The translations under genes and the position numbers were made by a program. From positions 6,765,501 to 6,829,500 of the forward strand of contig NC_134747.1 in NCBI RefSeq assembly GCF_050436995.1: 64,000 bases of DNA, given 5' to 3'. The notes beneath the pieces are model-generated. The model did not search any database. It saw only the letters and a program-made list of their open reading frames with translations, and had not been told where the DNA came from. Shown piece after piece: positions 37,201 through 49,595 of this stretch (within the stretch, counting starts at the first letter, position 1; every line of letters begins with the position of its first letter). Source of the stretch: Anticarsia gemmatalis (Eukaryota > Arthropoda > Insecta > Lepidoptera > Erebidae).

Positions 37201-40200
37201 TATCGTAACAAACTATTTGATCGTGCATATTTGCATTATTGACATTATATTCAGTTCCATTTTACATTTTCGCTGGAATGTGAAGAACAAAACCATCTCG
37301 ACATAGAGCATAATTGAGAGAGCGGTTTGACGACTAGCATGCTCGTTTCTAGAATTTGCTCGTTGACCTAAATAGATTATGTGTCACAATCATTGTATTT
37401 GCACCCTTAGTTCCGTTGCGAAGTTTCATCGTTATGTTTCTCGCATAAACTTGACTGTTATCGACTTCTAAGTTTGTTACAAGTAGAAGCGTTAATATAC
37501 CAACTAGGTATATACAATTATTATTATATCACTGAATTTATTGTAAGTGGGTTTGACGAAGTCTGCTCCCTTTGTAAAAACAAAATATGAAACGACTAGT
37601 ATAGCGCAATGGTGTGAAATTCCGATGCACACCTTGAAATCAAGTGAAGATCGATCCGTCCAGATACAGCGTACCTATATTGCAAATACAATGTGCTATT
37701 TTGGGTACATCTAATGAAACCGTGTCAATAAACACATATACCATTCTATTCTTCAGTAACATAGAGGCATACGGTTTTTACGTGATGCTTTTTAGGGTCT
37801 CGTAAATCAATCCAAAACTTTCGTAATCACACTGTATATCTGAATGTTTACAGTATAATATACGACAGTAGTTGTTCTAATTAATGGCTTACGGTGATAA
37901 ATGTTATAGCAGAGGCATGTTTGTTGTATAGTGTATCTGAAACTGTAACTGTCTACCTACAATATTGTAAAATATTATGTAATTACGGTAGTAGATGTTT
38001 TAGATGTTGGTTAATTGTAGGGTAATGGTATTAACAAATTCATTGTATGTTATTATACTAGGGAACTAGCAGACGCGACAACTCTATGCTTGTCGTTCAA
38101 AGCGTCTGGTGCAGAAGAGGTGTACGAGCGTCGCAACGATCCGTGTCCGCTGGCTGTGGCTGCGCCGCCTTTGATCTTACTGCCAACGGTGATGGTACTG
38201 ACAAAGTTCGCAGTACCGCACACGTGGTCACTGCACGCTGTCTACCTCGCTCTCGTGCTAGAGACCGGCCTAATCAACGTGGTGTATTACACTTGCTACC
38301 GATATTCACAGTATAAGGCAAGTATTTAGTATGTAGAGTCATAAGCAGTAGATAATAGTAATTTACACTAGAGCTTACTGTCTGAGAAAAAATCGACCTA
38401 TTGCCTTATACGGGACAATAAATTCCTATATTTTCTACCCGATTATATACTAATGAATAGAATCTGGTACCCTTTATAAGAACATATTTAACCTTCAGAA
38501 ATATCATCCTTGCGATTATAAATTAGATTGTAATTTAAAAAATATAAGGAAATAATAATAAATTTTACAGAAAAAAACCGTGAGCCCTTACTGGAAATTG
38601 ACCTGCGGAATGTTCAACATTGCTATGTTCGTGTCAGCGAATCTTGCGCCATTGGTAAGACTTATATTCAACCTTTCGCTAAGAATGTATCACAGTATAC
38701 TTCCAGTCAATTCGAACTCGATTTTTTTGGATGACTTCTTCCATCATTTATCTTCATTTTCTAAACCGCCATCGGTTTGAAGCATCTGATTAAATTATAT
38801 TAGGTCGGGGAAAAAGTCTTTTCGCATTATAGTATGTATGAACTTGTAATAAAATCTCTTTGGCTTCAAGAATCACAAATGAGTACACGATACACTAGGT
38901 TTCTTTTAGTGAGCTCGTGAGGTACCCAAATATCGAGCATTTTTGGGTAGAGAAAAGATTTTATTACAAGTTCATACATACTATAATGCGAAAAAACTTT
39001 TTCCCCGACCTAATATAATTTTATCAAAGCAACATTCTGCTAAATGTTGAGGTTGGGTAAAACTGAATAATTATATGAATGCGCAGGTTATCTGCGGTAA
39101 CTTCGAGACGATGCTGGAGGACGGGCTGCGAGACGACGCCATTCAGCACGAGGGCGCGCGTCGCTGCATACATCCTTCTTACTACTACCATGTATTGTAT
39201 CTTTCCATTTCTGTGAATCTGTACTAAGCATATTACTAAACATATGGTAAAATATTACATATCGAGAAACATCGACATTTTTTTCACACTTTTGTAGTTG
39301 TAAGATATTAAGAATTGATTCGTTAAACAGATCGGGGCTGCGGCGGCTTGCGGTGCATTGTGGGTGTCGCCGCTGAACGCAGGTGTCCGCAGCTTCCTGC
39401 TGCTGTTCCTGGCCGCCATGCACGCCGTGCCTGCCATTATGCACCCGGCATTACTTGTGGCTCGTCCCAGCCTCGACAGAGACCCTTACTTGAAGCCCTA
39501 CAATGCAACCACCGATTGCATCACTGAGGAACTCTTTAATATTTTGTAAGTCACTTATCGGAGTCCCAATGTGCATAACGGCTTAAACTCCTTTGCTTAG
39601 ACCTGAGTTTACTACGTAGACCAGTTTGGGTTAGGGCGTTGTATCCCTTATATATATATGATATAATTGCATAGAATTCTCGACTATGCAAGGTTTTCCC
39701 ACGATATTTTTTTTACCGTTATGTTAAATCATAACTTCTTTCCTCAGATCCCGTATTCACTGCGGTCGCAACATAGTCATGCTGTTTTTCATAGTGATCG
39801 CGTTAATAATTTTCAACAGATACGTAAGTACGCAAAGATTTATTAGACAAAGAAACCGAACTTTTATGAACGGGTTTTATATATGAAATGTTGCAAGCTT
39901 AGCGAATTAAAATTAAGATAGGAGATGTTGACTATTCGCCTGTATCAGGTGGAGTCTCTGGAGCGCGCCAGGCACTCGCGCGGCGAGCGCATGCGCGTGC
40001 AGGCGGAGCAGGCGGGTGACCTGCGGCGCCGCAACCAGGCGCTCGTGCACAACGTGCTGCCGCCGCACGTCGCCAGGCACTTCATGGGCGCGCGCCACCA
40101 CCACCGCGACCTCTACAGTCAGAGCTACGCTGAAGTTGGAGTGCTTTTTGCTTCAATGCCCAATTTTTCAGGTAAACAGATTTTCAAACAGTTGAAAAAC

Positions 40201-42364
40201 TACTATGAGTGCTTGTGGCATATTTCCTTACTTTCGTTATACACACTTTGCATACTAGCTATGGCAATAACGCGCAATTTTAAATAATTACAGAGTTCTA
40301 CTCGGAAGAGACGGTTAATAACCAAGGCCTAGAATGTTTACGGTTTCTCAACGAAGTTATATCAGACTTTGATTTGGTGCGTAGTTATCTTGACATAATA
40401 TGACTATAACGTAATGCATGTCAACAAAAGTATCTTAACTATTTTTGGATTCTTTTAGTTGCTGGAGGATGCGAAGTTTAGTAAGGACATCATTAAAATA
40501 AAAACGATCAGTTCTACGTACATGGCTGCCTCGGGCCTTAATCCTACGCGACAAATGCAGGTGCGTAAACTATTGTTCACAATTAGGCTTAATCTGTCTT
40601 TTTCTAGACAACATACTCCGTAGCGCATATACTACGTTACTACACGTGTTAATAGTCGATATATTGTTCAGCCATCTGATGGAGTATTGGTACGATGGGC
40701 GCACTTGGCTTGCCTCGTGGAATTCGCTCTAGAGCTACAACGCGTGCTGGCGGCTATCAACGAGCAGTCTTTCAACCACTTTGTGCTGCGCATGGGTGTC
40801 AACCACGGACCCATCACCGCTGGTGTGATCGGCGCCAGGAAACCTCACTATGACATATGGGGCAACACTGTCAATGTCGCTTCAAGAATGGAGAGCACTG
40901 GCAAGGCCGGCTGTATACAAGTTAGTATACCTACTTAATTATGATCGCAGCAATTTTTTATGTTTTAAGTTTTAGGATTCGTTTAGATTAAAATATTTTT
41001 TATATACCTGTAACTAATTGTATATCTGGAAAAAGTTTTCCAAGTAAACGTGAAATTATAGTTTTTTTTTCATTTATCGCAGGTCACAGAGGAGACTTGC
41101 GAGATCTTACAGAGTTTCGGCTACTACTTCGAGCAGCGCGGCCTGGTGGCAGTCAAGGGCAAGGGCCAGCTCATGACCTACTACCTGCAGGGCAAGCGAG
41201 ACACGCCCGTTGGACCCAACGACAAACATACCGTCAGTAACACTCTATATTATTCTCATCTTATCTCCCTGGTAGTAATACTTTGTATCCTTACCTTTCT
41301 GGTTGTTAACTATTAACTTAACCTATAAGTGTTATTTAGCTGCTGAATTGTGAACCCTTCATATTTGTGAACAATGAATGATATTATGTCTGCACGTGTG
41401 CAGAAATAGGTACGCCTTTTTTCGTGTTTTTTTATAGCAATTTATGTCAAATGTGAGAAACCGCGACACAAGCTGAAGACCGGACCAGAAAATGGAATAT
41501 AAAGGAGGAAAATATGAAACAAATGCTCTTATATGTTGGGCATTGAAGCAGATTGAGGAGTATAGCGCGACGCGGCGGACAGTCTACCCGGACAGGCCGA
41601 CCTGCCGAAAGTCGCCCTGCACGGACAGGCCGCCCGCCTCGTCGCGCATTACAACATTTACTACGAAGAAACAATACCCTACGATTACCTACATTTTACT
41701 TCTATGACAATGAAGAGCGAAGTATGCATAAGTACTTATATTTATTTGTATTATTGAATCTTATTGAGGTAAGTATTTTGGTTGTAAACTTTATCAGAAT
41801 TGTGTGTGAGACGATGTTAAAAGCCGTTCAGTTCCACAGTGATATTGGCTATTTCGATTTTTATACACTTTCGTTATGCTCCACCTTTGAGTGAAAATGA
41901 AAAATATTTAATTGTTACCTTCAATCTTCAATAAACTTACGATATGGCGCTTAGTTTACATAACACTTTTTAATTAGTAAGAAAAGAATTTGTAAACCAT
42001 TGAGTTTACAAATACGTTCAGTCCCGAGTGTACAAAATATAAAGGTATCTTATATGCGCCACATTTCCTGAACATGAAACTGTAAAGTTACTGCGATGAT
42101 CTCTACAATTTATATTAATCTTATGTGCCGTTAACAACTACAATGTTTTTTTCAACGTGTCGTTCCTAACGGGCAATTGAAATAAGATATGGTATTCATA
42201 TTTTGTTCTAATGAATGTACTTACATGTCATTTTGCAGGTGGAGGCGCCCCCTGCCGGCCCCGGTGACGCACTACTGGCCAACGGCGAGGCCGGCGCTGA
42301 AGTACAGGACCCCTTGCGTGCAACCGACGTCGCAGAGGCCGACCGCCCGCTCCTACAGCCCTGA
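31291..42364 (+). CDS. Ac3: Adenylyl cyclase, type 3-like
   Basis: This is a membrane adenylyl cyclase that makes cAMP from ATP under G-protein control. The 20 coding exons are 31291-31833, 31940-32089, 32735-32850, 32937-33048, 33147-33274, 33386-33544, 33814-33952, 36041-36142, 36436-36527, 38062-38317, 38571-38654, 39087-39191, 39331-39545, 39748-39823, 39949-40171, 40294-40376, 40459-40560, 40672-40920, 41083-41232 and 42239-42364. They give 1069 aa. The layout is a first six-helix block, C1a with both metal aspartates (LYADIVGFT, KILGDCYYCISG), an acidic linker, a second six-helix block, then C2 with IKTISSTYMAASG, GARKPHYDIWGNTVNVASRM and VKGKGQ. The C2 FYSEE..NNQGLECLRFLNE and ARKPHYDIWGN segments match type 3 better than type 9. 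An in-frame TGA precedes the start, and an acceptor at 31192 suggests an upstream non-coding exon. The exon ending at 38317 uses a GC donor. Confidence 0.9.
38800..39013. mobile_element. Mariner-type MITE in a cyclase intron
   Basis: This 214-bp element begins TTAGGTCGGGGAAAAAGTC and ends with the inverse (CCCCGACCTAA), flanked by TA on both sides (38798-38799 and 39014-39015), the Tc1/mariner signature. The subterminal AGAAAAGATTTTATTACAAG region is complementary to the left half. It has no ORF. A second copy is at 53823-54044. It lies in the intron between the cyclase exons ending 38654 and starting 39087. Confidence 0.85.
41566..41721 (+). other. Candidate cassette exon of the cyclase
   Basis: Inside the last intron is a GC-rich block that stays open for 52 codons in the frame shared by the flanking exons. 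It follows an AG (GTATAG) and ends GAA before GTATGC. Its length is a multiple of three, so inclusion would insert 52 residues (starting RDAADSLPGQADLPKV) without changing frame. The acceptor lacks a pyrimidine tract. A different acceptor (AAGCAG, 41552) would give an alternative C-terminus ending at 41707. Neither form is proven. Confidence 0.3.
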
Positions 42365-42652
42365 ACACTGCCACTCCATTCCAAACTACACACGTGAACC
42401 TCAAATTCATTTCCTCTTACCCTTATTTTATAACATTGACATAACACCAAAAAGTTTTAGACGTATTTATGTATTATTGTGGAAATATATTTAAGTGTTA
42501 GCTTATTCATTCGCGTTTTAAGATTAGGCCGTTGTATGTTACAGCTATTCTTTATCTGATACGATGCTATTGTAACGAGTTTTTATATGTCTACTTGTAT
42601 ACTTTTCTATGCAGGTTATACTGGCATTTAAGCAGGACTTATAACAATCTCA

Positions 42653-42658
42653 AATAAA
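42653..42658 (+). terminator. Likely poly(A) signal of the cyclase gene
   Basis: AATAAA lies 289 bases after the TGA stop, within AT-rich 3' sequence, a normal distance for an insect transcript. Longer 3' UTR forms could use later AATAAA motifs, such as the one at about 44931. Confidence 0.5.
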
Positions 42659-45600
42659 GTCTAATTTCATATAAAGTTATCATTACTGAGCTTTCATGCC
42701 ATGTAACTTACCTTATTGTGTATGTCCAGCATATCTGACGAATTTTGGGTTATGTCACTGTTGCAAATAAACAGATATAATGGAAAACATGACAATCTAC
42801 ACGCAAACATTATAATAGTACTTAACAAAGCATAGCAAACAAATACACACCGGTATAGCAACTTATGGATGGTAATAAACTATAGAGTCACAGTAAAACG
42901 ATTTCCTTAGTATTTATTTCATTGGGAAATCAGTACAAATTATTAAGGTGCGGTACTGTCACCTGTTTAAAAGTGTCTTTCTTAGCTTTTCATGTCGCAA
43001 AAATAATCGAAACGGTTGAAAATAATACAAAGCATAAAATGTTAGCACTATTACAGTAATTTATAATTTTAGTAGATATGTTAGATTAGGTTGATTAGTT
43101 GAATTTTAAAGTATAACTGTAAGTAGTATACTGAACTTCATCATAATGTATGTAGAGAGTACACAAAGTGCACTCCTAATAACTTTAAATTTTATCAACT
43201 TGATTTAGGACATATGTTTTGGTTTGGTCTGTCGCCATTTTGCCATACGTCTATTTATCTATTTTATTCTATGACGATGGTAATGTATAAGCGAGTGTTG
43301 TCTAATCGTTACGATGTAAGTTGTCAATACTTATTACCTATGCTTGTGACCTATATAATCCTTCCTATGTATTTAATTTTGTTGATGTGCATGTAGTTAA
43401 CCTAACCTATCCGTTACAAAAATGTTATTTTCTCAACATAAAAGCAATAATATATTTTTATTTAATTGAAGTAACATAATTTACTTAAATGTCGTTGGAC
43501 AAACGCGCGAATATTATTATTACGTTCAAGTGAACTCAACACCTTTAGCAATAAACAAATCTTTTAATATTCTAATATAAAAGGTGATATTTTAAAAATA
43601 TTTTTGAATCACTTGTATCAAATTCTTTTGGTATTTACGATAATATTCATACATATTATAAGAGCCGACCTTGTAAAAAGATCAGGGTAAAGTTAAGTTT
43701 AGGAATAAGACAAACAGCCTTATTCCTACATTTTATGACGGATAGCAATAATCGACTTAATTTTAATTTGTATTTATTAATTGTATAAGGAAAATTTTCA
43801 CACTTTCACGAACTCTAGGTATTTCTTCTAGCTATGTAGTAGCGTTTAAAGTAGTAAATCATGTGTACCATAAATTATGTTTGTGCTATGACGAAAGATA
43901 TTATTTTTTAAAACATTCGTACAAGAGTTGGACAATTTACCATTTAAATGTATAGGATTTACGTGTTATTGATATCAAATGAAGTATTTTATAAAAAGTA
44001 CATCATGAATCACGTAATATGTCATGCATTACGAGTTTCACATTTGTTTCACACTCGTTTAAATCTAAATGTTAGAATAAGTTCAAATGTATTCTTAACA
44101 TTTGTAATTTTTTGCCACCAATATTAAGTGTAACTCTAAGATGTTAAATCTATACAAAATATAAAACAAAATAAAAAATGACCAGTCAGTTTCTATAACA
44201 TCACAAGTTTTCATTGAGAGCTATACATACTAAATGTCTCACTTCGCAGGTATTTTTCCCTAGTGTCCACAAATGAACGAAACCTTAACTACTCCTAGTA
44301 GAATGATATCTCTTAACGCTTGTAATGAAACATGGTTACTGTTGTAATTCGACAGACAGCATTTATTAATTCGTAACACGAAATAGACGTACCGTACATT
44401 ATATAGACGCATCTTGAATTTTCATGTATTTAAGTAGCTATATTGTGATATTTGATTGTTAGGAATTTAGATTTTAGCATCAGTGTTGCTTAAATCTCTA
44501 TATAGACGAATGCGTGTTCGGCAGTGTGTAATCAAATAAGTGTAGATCATAATGTACTACGTAGGTACATAGACGTATAATCATCACTAAACTGTGCTTT
44601 CATAATTCGCCTAGAGTATCTTGTTAGCCTAAGTATTTATAGTGTACTTTTGTATTAGATCATAAATTCTATTAGAACATAAACATAGATTTCATCTTCG
44701 GAGTAGTTAGATCTAATTAAATGTATCGCGTACATTACAATGTAGGTATCTCAGTGGTGATATTATTACTGTAATTCGTATTTAGGTGTACGTAGAAAGA
44801 TGATTTTATTTTCTTTCTCTCTAGTGATATTACCTACTTCCTGTGATTTGTGACTATTAATAATTTTATACATGTTCTAGCTCAAACTAAATCTGGAGGT
44901 TGAACTTCTCTTGGCTATAATTTTATTAAATAAAGCAATATCTATAATGTGTTTACTTATTTTACTGTGTATTTCTATCTACTTGACCTTTATATTTAAC
45001 ACAAGTATTTAATGTGTAAATTATATAATTATAGTTATATAAGGTACCTACTCCAGGTGTGGGTTATCCTTATCATTTATGTAGATGATAAAATGGCTCG
45101 TAGAAATAATATTTTGTCCAGTTGAATTACATAATGTATTCTAGAAACTTAAACATTCCTTCACATAGTGAGCTCCTTCAAATTTAATATCTAAGACACA
45201 AAACTTCGTCATCAAAAAGTGTACTTTGATCGTTCGTATTACGTCTTGTGTGTGGTTTTTTACTGTAATACAGGTATAGGGGTCAGACTAACAGGTTTAC
45301 ATTCTTTTTTCTTTGAAGCAAAAATTGAAACATGCATTTGAATAAGCTTAGGTAATTGCAATTTTGTGTTTGTGGTTCTACAGATGTTTAACCTATCCGT
45401 CCGTTAAACATCCGTCAAAGAACGCTATTTTTTTTGTAACTTTTAAAATTACATGTAATAGAGATGTAAGTTGGAATATAATGAAGTTGTTTTATAATGC
45501 AATCACTAAAACAAGTTATCCTAAAACCCCAATCAGAATCACTAATGAAATTGACTAACAACTCAATATATAGACTCTGTCTTCAGACATATAGACAGAG

Positions 45601-47289
45601 TATATGAGTTGTTTGTCACTCTTTGGACTTTAAACTTAGGATCAAAGTCCTGATTGAATTGTTTAGCGTGACTTACGTTATTTTCCAATAAAGCGGTTTT
45701 ATATTGTTTTTCTGGAAAGCTGATACGTGTCGGATGTATCCGTAGCTGCGACAGGCGGACAGTCGAGGAGAACTTAAGATAAGGCAATGTTAAACAACTG
45801 GAACAAGACAATTGCAAAGGCGCATTCAGACAATAAATATCTATAGTGGGCATAGCTTAGGCTTGTAAATAGGTCTTATTCAATATATGTAGTTCCCCAT
45901 CTCATCATTCTGAGTCTTTCAAAAACAATGAGGAATTCAAAAAACTTACCAAATATTTTGATATCTATATAAAACTGCATCTCCAAATGAAAGCTTATAA
46001 AACCAATGGGTATCATATTAGGCAACGTTATTTCTCATCATAGTGCCAAACAAAATACATAGTTTAACGCCTTAACAAACGATCATAGCACGCAGCAATG
46101 TAGCTGTGTCTTCGTGTATCCAATTGGTGTTTATTTACGATAGTAAATCGAAATCGAGAGTACGCAATGTGGTGAATACTGTCTAAAGCAATTATTTTTC
46201 GGTAAATTCTACGTTAAGTTCTCCTTTACAACTAATGATTCAATTTAATTTAAACGTATCCATTTATTTTCTTTATTTTTTTTGCTGTCTAACTCGTCTA
46301 CAAAACATAACAAGAACTTAATTGAAACTAAATCAGCAGAACGTTCAACCACGCGATGTTTACGACTTAAAACATTGCGCCACTCACCGGTAGGCATAAG
46401 TAATTTTATCTCAATTATCTCGTTGTTCTATCTCTACCACTTTCGCTATCACTACGACTCTACGCTGTGCCGCTTTTATCTACAGTTAATTCAAGTTTAA
46501 ACTCTAGATTGATATTAGTGAATTGTAACGTTACTGCTTCCCAGTTAGATAATCTAAATTATTCAAATTATTAAGCCGTAAAGATAGTTCGAATGTTCTT
46601 ATACTTGGAGTTGTTCAACTAATCTGAACATATATTAAAGCAACTCTTAGCTAGCTTAGAAACACTACACTAAACATAGCTAGAAAGCTCATGCAGACAA
46701 AAGGATTCTTATAATGTGTCTTTAAATTATTAGCACTTTGACAAATATTTCAAAGTACGATTTCATTGTAAAATTCTTGGCTTGTACAAACTGGACATGC
46801 CAATAATACAAGTATGGGGTTATATAATAATCCCGCTATATCTCTGTCACGATTACTATCACTGTCTCTACAACACTCACTATCGCCGCGCAATTTTATA
46901 ATCTCTCTCATCTTTCACGGTTCTAAGAATAATTTTAAATGCCTCATTAACCCGTGTCTTTATGCTGTGATATCAAAGAGATATCATTACTGACAACGTT
47001 TATTATAAAGATTTTTACTAACACGTTCCTATTTGCTACTTATATGCTATATTTTCGGAAGTTTGTTCCTCTATCAAAAGCTGAGCAGTTTTAATGATTA
47101 ACGTTATAAAATTAGGATAATTCATAATAGCTGGAACGTTTTATTATTTTCTGTTATTAACTCTAGGTAGAGTTTTAAGTAAAATAAGCCATTTAAGAGC
47201 CTTGATGATTTAATGAATCAAGGTTTTTTAAAATTGATTAGGTAAGTACGTTTAGCCTATTGCATAGTTGCTACGTAATGAATGCGCAG
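42659..47289. other. AT-rich downstream region, no gene supported
   Basis: Many short frames occur here but none resembles a protein. The portion 42730-43400 is partly repeated at 53576-54600: AATTTTGGGTTATGTCACTG at 42731 recurs near 53577, and GCGAGTGTTGTCTAAT at 43291 recurs near 54526 as GCGAGAGTTGTCTAAT. This shows it was part of the duplicated block. The tract 46390-46910 has TC-rich low-complexity pieces. Confidence 0.5.
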
Positions 47290-47409
47290 GTAATTTGTGG
47301 CGATGTCTAGACTTGAGACGACGCTGGAGGACGATGCTGTATGTCAACGCATCTCAGTACGAGGACACGCGTCGCTATGTACAATACATATATCCTTCTT
47401 AGATACCAC
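47290..47409 (+). pseudogene. Decayed copy of cyclase exon 12
   Basis: This matches exon 39087-39191 from the preceding acceptor (ATGCGCAG) through GGCTATGT..CCTTCTTA, sharing GACGCTGGAGGACG, AGTACGAGG and ACGCGTCGCT with scattered substitutions. Several small indels and in-frame stops (for example TAG at 47308) abolish coding. It is the first recognisable piece of a tandem duplicate of the 3' half of the cyclase gene. Confidence 0.75.
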
Positions 47410-49595
47410 ACACAATACCTTACATACTTTCACATTTCAATATCTATGCCTAGCTCAAAAAACATAATGTATGGTCGCTAGCATTATCAAACGCGTAGCA
47501 AATTTACAGAAATATGCGAATGTTTACACATAATGGTCTCTCTTACATCATTATGATTTTATGATAATATGCCGTTGCCGATGCTACGAGTATCTTCAAT
47601 GTGTAAATCGCTAGTATGTGTAACGTACTGCAATACATCACATAGAAGTAATTCTTTATAATTGATAAATAAATATAAACTTTAATTTAGTGTTAAAACA
47701 TCAATCACACCTGCATATTTTATTATGCAAAACCAATTATCACTGAATATTCCAATCTCAAATTCGCAGATGTCTAGGTGTTAATCATAACCCGTTATAA
47801 CATAGTTGTATCACAATTTTTAAATAACACTTGTTGGTTGGTTTACGTTTTATTGTTATTAAAGAATGCTATAAAAAAGACTCGCTAAACTGGTGACAAG
47901 TTTCTACATCGCTGTCGCCTACAAACATGATGGTAACCCATTTCCCTCGTTCGACTTTTAAATCTCACATCGTGGGAAGATAAACAACAGACACGTACAA
48001 TGTTTTTCGATCATTCTCGCTGTACTGCTTTACAAGCTTATGTATCTGTAATGCTACCTGTCGGCGTTAAGAACTCATTCTGGCACATACATAAGTAGAT
48101 AATTTTCTATTATCTTTGTTCACGTTTGGTGATACATCCTGCGTTGTCAGCGGCTTCTATTAGGTTGAAGTCAAGTATAACCCCCATCGAAATATTTAAC
48201 GTAGTGCGTTATTCATTGCAAATTTCACCGATTCCGATCCAACGATATGATATCTAGGTATCCATTTTAAATCTTTTGAGTTATATTAATATGTCTGTTT
48301 TTTTCTATATCAATAACAAACAGTGGAAGAGAAGCATGTTATGAGAAGTTTTTGCAATAAAGCCTTTACGTCCTAAGTGATGATGATATTTCGTTTTTTA
48401 TTATAATTCACACGCGTTAAGAAAATAGTGTCACATTTAATATTATGCGTCTCTTGACCAATGACACAGGTAGAAAATACAACTCATCTGATAGTTGCGC
48501 GTGCATGACCAATGAGATTACTATAATTTAGAGTCTGTCTTATGATGCTACTTTGACACGCTTCTTTCTACAAAAGCCAGATTGATCTGTGTTTGATCGA
48601 CAATGCGTTTATAGAGCGTGAGAGCATTACTGTATGTAGTGTATTTTTAGATTCTAGAAATGCAATTCAGATGAGACTAAGATATAATTTGAGTTAGATC
48701 TATGTAAAACACTCAGATTCCAGTGTACCTATAAAATATATGAAATTATTGTGCAATATAAAACCTTCTTACGAAAATGCCACATACCTAAATGTTTGAT
48801 TTTATAAATCGGGTTCGGGGCTCAAACCTAAATGAATTGATTAATTTTAATTATGCCGTGTGCCGCAATTAAATTTTATTAATGTATTTATTTAATATAT
48901 TTTCCAAATTAAGAATAGTCATCGTCGATTTTTCCTACATTACATACTGGGCCGTCTTGCGGATAACCTTGTAACTTTATCGTACGAAACAAAATCAGGT
49001 TATTGTAATACTTACAATGTTAATGTTCTAAGATAAGTACTATAAAATTTTCAAATATTCGTAGTACATCCTCGCTTGAATTAATGTCAGTTACATAGTG
49101 AATTTACTGGTATTTCGGAACAAGAATATTAGTTTAATAAATCCGCAAATATATTTTTTATTGTTAGATTTCAATACCATAACATGCAGTTATATGTTTC
49201 AGGCACTGTGTATTTTTAGAAGGCTTTCAAAAAGCTGTTTTCGTCGCTTACCTTGAAATTATTTATTTTTAAACGCATTAGCGACAATTAAGTAAACATT
49301 TTATAATCTTTTGATTTTATAAATATTAAAACATTTAAATATTTGTTAAAATGCATTTAATTGATTTAAAATTTCGTTTGTTATAAATCCTTCGAAGGTA
49401 GACTTTTTTGTAATAATAAAAGTATATTTAATAAAGTTATAACCGAGTTCTTCTCGGAATAGATAATTAATATGAAGACCTTGAGTGTTAACGATTTCAC
49501 AAGCAAGTGATGCGAGTATTTACTTAGGGAAGTAATTGTGAATCTTAAGTTCTATACATAACGTGAAACATGTTATAATTACAAGAATCACATCC

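Noticed and set aside
41447..41674. Minus-strand frame rich in Arg/Gly in the last cyclase intron
   Set aside because: Antisense of the GC-rich candidate exon; no independent support.
31291..42364. Assignment of the cyclase to the type 9 class
   Set aside because: The C2 segment (ECLRFLNE, STYMAASG, ARKPHYDIWGNTVNVASRM) and the N-terminal LYSAYTQQQRQ region fit type 3 better.
45563..45853. 96-codon minus frame as a gene
   Set aside because: No recognisable motif, no splice or promoter context, and composition like neighbouring random frames.
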